The position numbers and the translations under genes were made by a program. Source: Polaromonas sp. UBA5171 (GTDB lineage: Bacteria > Pseudomonadota > Gammaproteobacteria > Burkholderiales > Burkholderiaceae_C). From it: a stretch of 7,510 nt of DNA. Under the pieces are notes generated by a model that was given only the letters and a program-made list of their open reading frames with translations, ran no database searches and was not told the origin of the DNA. The stretch is from positions 1-7,510 of the forward strand of contig DHWX01000077.1 of assembly GCA_002413395.1 (NCBI GenBank), in the 5' to 3' direction. Shown here piece by piece: positions 1 to 5,876 of this stretch. Within the stretch, counting starts at the first letter, position 1; each line of letters begins with the position of its first letter.

Positions 1-287
1 AGGGGCTCTCCCTTTTGGTCGGAATCCGCGGTGCCAACCCCCTTGGAACGTGTTTTATAGACTTCTGCAATGCGCGTCAGCATCGCCACGCGCTCCGCGC
101 GCGATGTGAGTGAAAAAGTATCGAACGCGGCGCGCGCTGCCGCCACGGCCTTATCCACATCGGCGGCCGAGCCCAGCGCAATCTCGTACATGGCCTGTTC
201 GTTGGCCGGATTGATCACCGGGCGGGTTCTCAGGGTGACCGGGTCGACCCATTGGCCGTCTACGTAAAACTTCAGGTGCTGAACCAT
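1..287 (-). CDS. Aldehyde dehydrogenase family protein, N-terminal part (runs off left edge)
   Basis: Members of this family oxidise aldehydes to carboxylic acids with NAD(P)+ in the cytoplasm. The 95 visible codons read MVQHLKFYVDGQWVDP at the start, then VINPANEQAMYEIALGSAADVDKAV and an Ala/Arg-rich AARAAFDTFS helix, then RAERVAMLTRIAEVYKTR. This is the classic N-terminal layout: a DGQWV start, an NPAN turn, a DVDxAVAAAR helix, and an RAERVxxL..I segment. The ATG at 287-285 is preceded by GAGG about 8 bases upstream, supporting this start. The catalytic Cys and Glu would lie beyond the edge and are not seen, so substrate cannot be inferred. From about codon 77 (the stretch SKGVGTADSDQKGEP) the match to the family becomes poor, although the frame stays open. 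This could be divergence, a junction with other DNA, or contig-end error. An IS6 remnant lies just upstream of the gene. Confidence 0.85.
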   Translation of the reverse strand, partial: MVQHLKFYVDGQWVDPVTLRTRPVINPANEQAMYEIALGSAADVDKAVAAARAAFDTFSLTSRAERVAMLTRIAEVYKTRSKGVGTADSDQKGEP

Positions 288-414
288 GGTGGTGCCTCGC
301 GGGATGGATGAATAGGGACGATTTCCCAGGGTCAGTATAGGGTCGGCCCCCTTAAGGGTTGTGTCGCATTGGCCACTGATGAACGTGATTTTGGCGGGGA
401 CGAGTGCCAGTTTC

Positions 415-690
415 TCAAACAGGACGGATTTGCCCTGCCAATGCATAAAACTGGTCGGCAAAAGACATCTCGTTGCAGCCCTCCATCATGAGCTGTCCTT
501 TGCGAATCATGTGCATGAGTTCGATGCCAGCCAGGACGCTTTTGGCTGCTTGAAATGACTTGAAGTTGAGCATCGGTTTGGTGACCCGCTTTATTGCCCG
601 ATGGTCTTGCTCGACGATGTTGTTGAGATACTTCACTTGCCGCACGATGATCGGTGTTTCACCCGATATCTGAACAAGGCGACCATTCAA
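415..690 (-). pseudogene. IS6-family transposase, C-terminal fragment
   Basis: The reading frame carries the C-terminal third of an IS6-family DDE transposase: RQVKYLNNIVEQDHRAIKR, then MLNFKSFQAAKSVLAGIELMHMIRKGQ, ending shortly after a FADQFYALAGQ segment with a TGA stop at 417-415. The YLNN-VEQDHR block contains the last acidic residue of the DDE triad and the following K/R. The N-terminal helix-turn-helix and the first two catalytic Asp residues are absent. Homology seems to begin near position 665; the codons before that (690-666) do not look like IS6 sequence. A possible outer end of the element is the GGGTTGTGTCGCATTGG stretch near 356-372, at the right distance after the stop, but its partner end is missing so I cannot confirm it. 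The fragment is not expected to be functional. Confidence 0.85.
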
Positions 691-736
691 CAGAGCGTGG
701 CGTCGCTGGTGCGGCGGTCTGCGCCGTCGATGTGGT

Positions 737-758
737 GTAAGCGGCCAGCGGTGGCACC
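737..758 (+). repeat. IS66-family terminal inverted repeat (end adjoining the minus-strand IS66 remnant)
   Basis: The sequence GTAAGCGGCCAGCGGTGGCA starts at 737. IS66-family elements typically begin with GTAAGCG followed by a GC-rich stretch, so this fits the 3' end of the element whose transposase terminates at 800, 63 bases away. The opposite terminal repeat is not present in the window, which agrees with truncation of the element near 1000. The element boundary would then be at 737; an 8-base target duplication cannot be tested because the partner end is lost. Confidence 0.65.
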
Positions 759-799
759 TTGACGCAGGTACCCGGTATGTGCGAGGTCGTCGACCGCCG

Positions 800-1000
800 T
801 CAGATCTGCGGCTGCCAGCGATGCGGGAGCAACTCGTCGATGCGACTGTTCATGTGGGATGGCAGTCTTGTCAGCACATCCTTGAGATAGGCCCACGGAT
901 CGTGGCCATGCAACTTCGCGGATTGCAGCAAGCTCATCACGATGGCGGCGCGTTGTCCGGCCAGTTCACTTCCGGCGAATAGCCACGCCTTTCTGTCATG
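800..1000 (-). pseudogene. IS66-family transposase (TnpC type), C-terminal fragment, copy 1
   Basis: Read on the minus strand, the frame gives RKAWLFAGSELAGQRAAIVM, then SLLQSAKLHGHDPWAYLKDVL, and TRLPSHMNSRIDELLPHRWQP before a TGA stop at 802-800. This is the standard C-terminal tail of IS66 transposases (GRKxWLFAGS..G, a K.NG.DP..YL.xVL helix, ending LLPHRW). Only about the last 65 residues remain. The rest of the DDE domain and the accessory orf1/orf2 genes are absent. Upstream codons in the same frame (beyond about 1005) are antisense to the second IS66 fragment and do not belong to this gene. An IS66-type terminal repeat lies 3' of the stop at 737. Confidence 0.85.
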
Positions 1001-1020
1001 CTCATATGCCCATAACAGAA
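991..1020. repeat. 30-bp imperfect palindrome joining two IS66 fragments head to head
   Basis: The left arm TTCTGTCATGCTCAT (991-1005) and right arm ATGCCCATAACAGAA (1006-1020) pair at 12 of 15 positions with no loop; the centre is CATATG. The Arg codon of the conserved RKxWLF motif lies at 994-992 on the minus strand and at 1017-1019 on the plus strand, exactly symmetric about the centre. The two flanking transposase fragments are different IS66 relatives, so the palindrome is the joint between two elements rather than one element's own repeat. Confidence 0.8.
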
Positions 1021-1247
1021 AAAAATGGTTGTTTTCGAATTCTGTCGATGGGGCCAACGCAACGGCAGTGTTGACCACCATGGTGAGGTCGGCGCTGGCC
1101 AACAAACTGGATCCTTACCAGTATCTTGTGACCGTGCTTAAAAAGCTTCCACACGCTCAAACAGAAACAGACTTCCAGGAACTGATGCCGTGGAATGTGA
1201 GGGCGTGCTTGGATGAAGACGTTTTGAACGAACGCATCGCTGCTTAG
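1011..1247 (+). pseudogene. IS66-family transposase, C-terminal fragment, copy 2
   Basis: On the plus strand the frame from about 1017 reads RKKWLFSNSVDGANATAVLT, TMVRSALANKLDPYQYLVTVL and KKLPHAQTETDFQELMPWNV, ending at TAG 1245-1247. This is again the IS66 C-terminal tail (RKxWLFS-S..GA.A.A, LDPY.YL, LMPWNV). It differs from the copy on the other strand at many positions, so it comes from a different subgroup of IS66. The tail after LMPWNV (ACLDEDVLNERIAA) is longer than I would expect for many relatives. No convincing IS66 end follows within the 165 bases before the next gene, so the element seems cut at that side too. Nothing upstream of about 1010 in this frame is transposase-like. Confidence 0.8.
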
Positions 1248-1412
1248 TGCGACCTAAGCATGGGCGCGTGCCCTACACGCGTCACTATGTAGAAGCAACC
1301 TTGCGGACGGTAGGCGCGGATGACACTCGCGGAGGCGTCGGGCTCGGTGGCTGACATGCGAGTTCCGGTACTGCGCCGCCCTCACCCCTAACATGGCATG
1401 GCGGATCGCAGT
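1248..1412. other. Gap between IS66 fragment and ATPase gene, no feature recognised
   Basis: These 165 bases are GC-rich and contain only short dyads, such as GGGC/GCCC around 1262-1273 and CTACA/TGTAG around 1272-1291. I see no clear terminator for the minus-strand ATPase gene that ends at 1413, no IS66 terminal repeat and no credible coding frame. Confidence 0.4.
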
Positions 1413-2792
1413 TCACTGTTCAGTTATCGAATCATCTTCAGGCATGCGGTTGCGCCCGGTATGGACACCTTTCGGAATGGACGGGCCGAACGAACGGCCG
1501 CCCCCGCCAGGCGCGTGCATTATCTGCCGCGGTGCCTCTTGCTCGCCCACGAGCTTGATATTGCGGGCCTCAGCCCGCATCCGCGCGTAGCCACGCAGCA
1601 TGCTCTCCCGGTAGGCTACCCACCCGCGGCGATCGAAGCGCGACGCAACGATGATCTCCCCGCAGGACTTTGTCTTGAGTTTGTTGAGAGTAGCGGCAAA
1701 CTGCTTATACTCCATAGCAGCACGGCCCGGGCGTTGCCGCATAACGTAGTTGTATGAGCTAAAAATCTGGCGCAGATCACGATCAAGGTATTCGGAGTCT
1801 GCGGCTGCCCACAGCACCTCTTCGAAGTCCTCGGTTCGCTGGTTCACAGCCTGCTCGTAAGGGCGCTTCAGTTCTGCATTGACACTGACAATCGCATCCT
1901 GAATCGCTCCGTTGTAATGCTCCCAATCGACATTTGCAACCACAGTTGGGTCGTCCCACAGTCGCCAAAGCAATTTTTCGGTTATCAAGTGCACATAGGC
2001 TGGGTAGCCGTCGCTAACCGCGGCAATTCTCACTCTGATGTTGTCTTCGATCTCAACACCAAACCTGGCAAGCGCGTTCACCGTGATGTCCCAGCGGGCC
2101 GTCCAATTCAACTTCTGGAGCTCGATGGTCTCGAACTGGCGGATAGCGGACTGATGCGCACCCAGCAGCTGATCAAGCGTTGGTGCAACCCCAGTGAAAA
2201 AGAATGTGATGTTGATCTTCTTGTCGCCGAGCTGCTTAACCAGATCCGAGAAGAGCCCACGCTCCCGCTCATCGACCATCCGGTCGAACTCGTCCAACAC
2301 AACGACGGGCCGATCCGAGTGAACGGAAGCGACCTCCCGCAGGATCTCGACAGCGTCTCCCACGGTGCGGATCACCTCGTAAAGGTCGTTCTCGGTGACT
2401 TCCTCGCTTGCGCTGGCACGAAGAAATCGCAGCTCAAGGCCGGCGGACAGCGTTCTCTTGGTTTTGCAGATCCGGCTCAGCCTGACCGCTTGGGATCCGA
2501 TGTTCGCAATCACACTGCGGAACGTCGAGTCCGTCGAGCAGGAGACGTCGATGTATGGGGAGTCGGCTGACTGGACTTGGGCAGCAGCAGCAGCGGCTAG
2601 GGAAGACTTGCCGATGCCACGGTCCCCATAAATAAATATGTGCCGTCCCGGAGCGAACAATGCCCTCTTGATGCGCTCAAGCTCTTTAGCACGGCCATGC
2701 AAATACTCGATGCTCTGGATTGGCCGTGCAGGCGAGACGAGGCTGGCCATTTCGGTACCGAAAGCATGACTATCCAAGTTTGAATTCAGCAT
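1413..2792 (-). CDS. AAA/STAND-like P-loop ATPase, 459 residues, possible defence-associated
   Basis: A cytoplasmic NTP-binding protein of the AAA_16/Orc-like type. No signal peptide or membrane segment is visible. An N-terminal HGRAKELERI box lies at residues 32-41. It is followed by Walker A GDRGIGKSS (56-64), Walker B VVVLDEFDR (163-171) with the DE pair for Mg2+ and catalysis, a sensor-1-like strand ITFFFTGVAPT (195-205), and a DGYPAYVHLI segment (261-270) typical of the winged-helix/lid region of this superfamily. The last 190 residues are helical and of unknown role, ending in a Gly/Pro/Arg-rich tail from about 427. The ATG at 2792 has GAGGG (2798-2802) six bases upstream. The gene is full length and undamaged. 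It lies on the same strand as the DUF1643 and HNH genes, about 600 bases downstream of the former. Such ATPases often power defence systems or act as sensors. The specific function here is unknown. Confidence 0.85.
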   Translation of the reverse strand: MLNSNLDSHAFGTEMASLVSPARPIQSIEYLHGRAKELERIKRALFAPGRHIFIYGDRGIGKSSLAAAAAAQVQSADSPYIDVSCSTDSTFRSVIANIGSQAVRLSRICKTKRTLSAGLELRFLRASASEEVTENDLYEVIRTVGDAVEILREVASVHSDRPVVVLDEFDRMVDERERGLFSDLVKQLGDKKINITFFFTGVAPTLDQLLGAHQSAIRQFETIELQKLNWTARWDITVNALARFGVEIEDNIRVRIAAVSDGYPAYVHLITEKLLWRLWDDPTVVANVDWEHYNGAIQDAIVSVNAELKRPYEQAVNQRTEDFEEVLWAAADSEYLDRDLRQIFSSYNYVMRQRPGRAAMEYKQFAATLNKLKTKSCGEIIVASRFDRRGWVAYRESMLRGYARMRAEARNIKLVGEQEAPRQIMHAPGGGGRSFGPSIPKGVHTGRNRMPEDDSITEQ

Positions 2793-2886
2793 AAAGGCCC
2801 TCTAATCTATGTCTAATGTATTCGACCGGAAGCAATTTCCCGTCGTTTTCCGCCTGAGCCACGCGCTCTGCGAATACGGAGGCCAT
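2770..2886 (-). CDS. Possible 38-residue ORF overlapping the ATPase start
   Basis: On the minus strand an ATG at 2886-2884 opens a frame reading MASVFAERVAQAENDGKLLP then VEYIRHRLEGLYAEFKLG, with TAG at 2772-2770. It overlaps the first 23 bases of the ATPase gene in a different frame, an arrangement that would allow translational coupling. The composition is protein-like: charged, helical, few rare residues. The frame stays open upstream to about 3000, but the upstream codons look poorer and enter repeat-like DNA near 2961. No clear Shine-Dalgarno precedes the ATG. It could be a real small protein, the remnant of a longer upstream gene partner of the ATPase, or chance. I do not recognise its family. 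Confidence 0.35.
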   Translation of the reverse strand: MASVFAERVAQAENDGKLLPVEYIRHRLEGLYAEFKLG

Positions 2887-3407
2887 GCTGATGCCGTTGT
2901 GGGCCGGGGGGCAACGATCATCGAAGGCGATGCTACATTGCTGACCGCCGTGCTGCTGATGTGAATGTCGGCTATGGAGCGAGCAGTTTGGATTATCCTA
3001 AGTCAGCAGCCAGTCTTCAAGCGACTTTCACAATTGCCGGAAGCCGACCGTCAAAATTGAGCGTCAGCAATGGAGCGAATCGTAATTCGGGTGAGCAGCG
3101 TAACCCGACCTTCGGCACGAGTCAGGAATTTCTGTCGAGTTCTCCGGACCGGTCATTCCCGATGCTGGTCCAGTTTGGGCATTCGTCGGTCACGGAAACT
3201 CGGGAGCAGTCATCCGACGGCGGCAGGCAGTTTCGCGGGGTGGCGGTCGGTTGTGCAGCGGAAGCGGTCATACAGGTCACGACTGCGGATGGCTCTTCCC
3301 GACCAGAAGCTGCCATTGGCCAAGGACTGCTTTCAGGTGACGGATCGATTGAATAGACCGGCCTTTCAAGAGTGCCGCTTGCTATCGACAATACATATTG
3401 CCATTAG
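2887..3407. other. Long gap with no convincing gene; degenerate repeat-like DNA
   Basis: This stretch of about 520 bases separates the DUF1643 gene from the small ORF/ATPase pair. Open frames exist on both strands but have shuffled, low-quality composition and no ribosome binding sites. From 2961 onward the sequence resembles the degenerate DNA at 5230-5650 and 6960-7460: recurrent GAATGTCGG words, a GCCGACCGTCAA word shared with about 5380, and short dyads such as TCGGGT/ACCCGA near 3087-3108. I see no terminator with a clear T tract. Confidence 0.5.
2962..2991 (+). repeat. Diverged repeat copy with TGAATGTCGG core
   Basis: The 10-base word TGAATGTCGG is followed by a variant of xTATxGxGCGAGCA and a T-rich run. 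The same arrangement recurs at 7024-7054 with about four mismatches and one indel in about 28 bases. A shorter version of the core (GAATGTCGGC) is at about 5324. The copies lie in non-coding DNA in the same orientation. Confidence 0.6.
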
Positions 3408-4043
3408 CTAGGAGTCGTCGCTTTGCAGTGGGACCAAGCAAACGTTGTAGTTTGAGTACAGAATCTTTGGATTCCCAGGGTGCGGTGGATATGAGGTGCT
3501 CAGGTCGAGCTTCAGAACGTTCTTTCCCTTTAGTGCCAGTGAAACCTCGCCAGCACGGGCGGGAAACTTGTAAGCCCTCTCGTTCCGCAGTTTGCCGTAG
3601 ACCAGTAAGAATTCTTGGTGTTCTTTGATCGCATCGTCAAATATTTTGGCGCACCGGGAGTCCAAGAGGCTTGCTGATTCTAATTTTGATGTGTCGACCC
3701 TGGAGTAGAGGTTGAGTACAAGCAGATCTTTGTACTCTGGTCTTGTCCGATAGATCAGTTCCTCCAGGTAGCGAACTGTCATGTCTGCATTCTGTTCGTC
3801 GGCGGCACTCGGGTTTTGTCCAATAACACAAAGAGTTTTGCCGCTCCCACGCCCAAAGAACGGGAGTCGCAGCGATGCACGGTGCCTTCGCTCATCGAAG
3901 AACTGGGCTTCAATTGCGGGCTTGTCGACTTTGTCGAAGTGCGGAACAGAACGAAAAGCTTTCATGGTGCCTAGCCACCCCTTTTTCTTGGTGCCGTCTG
4001 CCTGACGGTCGGTTTTCAAATCGCACTTGGCGCAGCCTAGCAC
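3408..4043 (-). CDS. DUF1643 domain-containing protein
   Basis: This 211-residue cytoplasmic protein contains the DUF1643 signature: a strand LCVIGQNPSAADEQNADMTV at 71-90 (family pattern: hydrophobic strand, NPS.A, then D.T), NLYSR at 111-115 and a YPPHPGNP motif at 185-192. DUF1643 proteins have no established biochemical function to my knowledge; they are common in phages and accessory islands. The start is uncertain. GTG at 4043 has GGAG five bases upstream and adds a Cys-containing, Lys-rich stretch (CAKC at 4-7). ATG at 3965 (residue 27, MKAFRSVPHF) has AGG close upstream and would give a 185-residue protein of more typical length. The frame also stays open upstream of the GTG to a TAA near 4109. 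The gene ends at TAG 3410-3408. It lies 166 bases downstream of the HNH gene on the same strand, so co-transcription is possible. Confidence 0.75.
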   Translation of the reverse strand: MLGCAKCDLKTDRQADGTKKKGWLGTMKAFRSVPHFDKVDKPAIEAQFFDERRHRASLRLPFFGRGSGKTLCVIGQNPSAADEQNADMTVRYLEELIYRTRPEYKDLLVLNLYSRVDTSKLESASLLDSRCAKIFDDAIKEHQEFLLVYGKLRNERAYKFPARAGEVSLALKGKNVLKLDLSTSYPPHPGNPKILYSNYNVCLVPLQSDDS

Positions 4044-4209
4044 GTAATCTCCGCTGACAGCAATTACACGGAATGCGTGGTATCGCTCAAACGCACCACA
4101 CGCAGCGGCCGGTTATGTTGAGCGTGGAGGGCATTGTTCTTTTTGCCGAACAAGTGGTTTACTGCCAATCAGACGCATGTTCCACATTTGCAGCGCAAAC
4201 CGTGTTCCA
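4044..4209. other. Intergenic region between HNH and DUF1643 genes
   Basis: This spacer of 166 bases holds a 7-bp inverted repeat CGCTCAA (4084-4090) / TTGAGCG (4118-4124) with a 27-base loop. About 65 bases of it are an open upstream extension of the DUF1643 frame without a good start codon. No T tract follows the dyad on the minus strand, so it does not look like an intrinsic terminator. Confidence 0.4.
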
Positions 4210-5160
4210 TCAGCGCCAATCTGGAAAAAACTCGCCTTCAGTTGTGCCTGGGTGAAACTTCAGCACCATTTCCTTAAGCGGTTGAGGCTGGGGCACCGCT
4301 GACGACCAATCGAGATCATGAGGATGGTCATAAGCAATACAAAAATCTTGGTGGCCCGGATTTGGAAAATATGCTTTGAACACTAGCGAAGGCGTGCCGT
4401 ACGCCACCCCGTTCTGCAAATAGCCATCTCCCCAGAGAAATAACTGAATGCACACGGATCCCACAACCACTATGACCATAAACTTGGGTATCAGCAGGGT
4501 ATCGTCAATGCGCTTCAGCAAGCTTGCCAGCACCATTGAAGGAGCATTCCCAATCGACCCGAATGACAAGCCGACGGTTGCACTACCACTAGCCACAGAC
4601 GAATCCCGATTCTGCAATAGTTGCAACATGTCGCAGTAATCCGACAACTCGTCGGTAGGCATCAGGGCAAGCGCCATCTTTACCAGCGCCTTGTATGCAA
4701 ATAGCGGCTTAAATGGCGTTTCGGGAAGCGGTGTCCGAAAGAAGATGTGCTCCCCATCATGCGTTACTCTATCCCGGTAGTCCTTGTCATTCCGAGCAAT
4801 GATCCTTAGGCTACGCTTGCCATCGACCCGATCATGTGAGACTACCGTACTGCCAGCCGTACGCCCAGTCTGCCGAACCCTGCCTCCTTTGCCTACCACG
4901 CCCCCAAGTGTTAGGAGCGGACCGAGCGCCGACGCAAGTGCATCCTCATATCGTGAAAACTGTTGGTTGCATAGGTCGCATTCGTCGACTGAGAAGAGCC
5001 AGCGATTTCCAAGTGCTTCTGGTATCAAATGCGCAGCTTGCCGAAATAGCCGACCATCTTCAGTGCCGCAGTAGCGGCAGCAGCCCCTGTCGCCGTGATG
5101 GATCTTTTTGCTTGATACCGATGCCTGAAGGTGAACCAATGGACGATACATTGACGTCAT
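4210..5160 (-). CDS. HNH endonuclease-like protein (zinc-finger HNH type), 316 residues
   Basis: The N-terminal 75 residues form a zinc-binding HNH/treble-clef module: CRYC (28-31), then AAHLIPEALGN (42-52) with the likely catalytic His44, then CDLCN (61-65) and FSRYEDALA (68-76). This CxxC-H-CxxCN order matches HNH_5-type nucleases, which use His and a metal ion to cut DNA or RNA. The remaining 240 residues are not recognised. They contain a hydrophobic stretch at about 222-242 (IPKFMVIVVVGSVCIQLFLW) that may be a buried beta-sheet core rather than a membrane helix. The ATG at 5160 lacks a clear Shine-Dalgarno; the ATG three codons later is no better. A 9-bp perfect inverted repeat lies 46-68 bases upstream (5206-5228). 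The gene is first of three intact minus-strand genes. A nuclease role is inferred from motif only. Confidence 0.75.
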   Translation of the reverse strand: MTSMYRPLVHLQASVSSKKIHHGDRGCCRYCGTEDGRLFRQAAHLIPEALGNRWLFSVDECDLCNQQFSRYEDALASALGPLLTLGGVVGKGGRVRQTGRTAGSTVVSHDRVDGKRSLRIIARNDKDYRDRVTHDGEHIFFRTPLPETPFKPLFAYKALVKMALALMPTDELSDYCDMLQLLQNRDSSVASGSATVGLSFGSIGNAPSMVLASLLKRIDDTLLIPKFMVIVVVGSVCIQLFLWGDGYLQNGVAYGTPSLVFKAYFPNPGHQDFCIAYDHPHDLDWSSAVPQPQPLKEMVLKFHPGTTEGEFFPDWR

Positions 5161-5205
5161 TATGCAGATCTGGCAAGGTTGCTTACAAATGGGTGTCGAC
5201 TGACC

Positions 5206-5228
5206 ATTGACAATGTTCGATTGTCAAT
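5206..5228. promoter_or_regulatory. Perfect 9-bp inverted repeat upstream of the HNH gene (candidate operator)
   Basis: ATTGACAAT (5206-5214) and ATTGTCAAT (5220-5228) are exact reverse complements with a 5-base spacer GTTCG. The dyad is 46 bases upstream of the HNH start codon. On the minus strand the repeat contains TTGACA and TTGTCA words resembling -35 hexamers, but I find no good -10 at 16-18 bases. The spacing and symmetry suit a dimeric repressor site; there is no T tract to make it a terminator. Confidence 0.45.
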
Positions 5229-5756
5229 AGCGAAAATGACAGCCGAGGGCCATCAAGCGACGATCACAAATCATACGGGCCTTCTCTTGAGCGGTCATGC
5301 GCGATGCGGCTTGGCAGGCACTCGAATGTCGGCTGTCAGGCGATCACTTGATCGGTTGCTACGTCTGCATTGGGCACCCAGCCGACCGTCAACCGAAAAT
5401 TCTGAATGTCAGCTGTGTGTCTTCTGGAGTCAGTGGCCGGGGAGCGCGGCACTTTCTCACTCCACCGGCTCCAAGAGACACTCAGGAGTCGTACACGACA
5501 GTCAGGTTCCGGGTTGCCCAGTTCGACTCCGGTCAGAAGGTGTACCAGGCATCCGGCGACGTGCCCATTTCGGCCGATGGCGGAATTGAAAAGATGTCGC
5601 CCGTGGCCAGCGTCGGGAACTGAATATCTGCCGGTGGCGCGATCTGAGCCTTCACCTTCAGGCGTCATGATCGGCAGCGTAGGCGCAAGCACCGTCCCTT
5701 TGGCCTACCCTTCGTGGGCTTATTGGGGGGCAGAGGGAAAGCCAGAGTCGTGCAGT
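5229..5756. other. Long gap upstream of the IS110 remnant: degenerate, mostly non-coding DNA
   Basis: More than 500 bases with no intact gene. Features seen are a GAATGTCGGC word near 5324, a palindrome CGATCA-CT-TGATCG at 5341-5354, and a GCCGACCGTCAA word near 5380 shared with the gap at 2961-3400. There is also a diverged repeat at 5406-5572, described separately. The open frames here overlap one another in several phases and lack ribosome binding sites. Confidence 0.5.
5406..5572 (+). repeat. Diverged repeat, copy 1 (paired with 7222-7387), possibly a decayed gene piece
   Basis: This segment aligns collinearly with 7222-7387. Both start with AxGTCxGCTxTGTGTCTT, reach an ACAGTC word after 97-98 bases, and continue ungapped for another 60 bases at roughly 65% identity by hand count. 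In one frame the two encode similar peptides (TTVRFRVAQF here, TTVRYPVLQF in the other copy), with Arg codons AGG/CGC and substitutions F/Y, D/N, S/A, Q/K, S/T. After about 13 extra codons here, KMSPVAS matches KVSPAAS of the other copy. The local frame ends in TGA at 5621-5623. I do not recognise the protein. Confidence 0.55.
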
Positions 5757-5876
5757 TGGATCAACGGCGTCGTCAATCGCCGAAACAAGAATGTTGCGGC
5801 TGTCGCGCTGGCCAACAAAAATGCGCGCATCGTATGGGCGTTGCTGGCCCACGACAGGGATTTTCGACCTGATTAG
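5757..5876 (+). pseudogene. IS110-family transposase, C-terminal fragment
   Basis: The last 39 codons read WINGVVNRRNKNVAAVALAN then KNARIVWALLAHDRDFRPD, ending at TAG 5874-5876. The RRxxNVAxVALANKxARIxWALLAH pattern is the C-terminal signature of IS110/IS1111 transposases (DEDD recombinases). The N-terminal DEDD domain and most of the C-terminal domain, including the catalytic Ser region, are missing. Sequence upstream of about 5757 in this frame does not look like transposase. Characteristic IS110 3'-flank wording (ATGATGGCAAAACAGG, 5978-5993) follows, so the element's end region is probably retained to about 5993. Confidence 0.75.

Noticed and set aside
942..1016. The first 25 codons of the plus-strand IS66 frame as part of a gene
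   Set aside because: They are antisense to the other IS66 fragment. Transposase similarity starts only at the RKKWLF motif.
1917..2570. A 217-codon open frame on the plus strand inside the ATPase gene
   Set aside because: It is antisense to the Walker A/Walker B-containing frame, has no family-like motifs and lacks a ribosome binding site. It is open because of codon bias on the other strand.
3122..3391. An 89-codon minus-strand frame before the ATPase region
   Set aside because: Composition is Ser/Pro/Ala-rich shuffled sequence over repeat-like DNA. It has no ribosome binding site and overlaps equally long frames on the plus strand.
4084..4124. CGCTCAA/TTGAGCG dyad between the HNH and DUF1643 genes as an integron attC site
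   Set aside because: The inner arms resemble attC L boxes, but there are no paired RYYYAAC and GTTRRRY outer boxes at the right spacing, and no integrase or cassette array is visible.
5406..5876. The complete 156-codon plus-strand frame as one IS110 transposase gene
   Set aside because: Only the last 39 codons look like IS110. The first part runs out of phase through the diverged repeat and has no transposase motifs.
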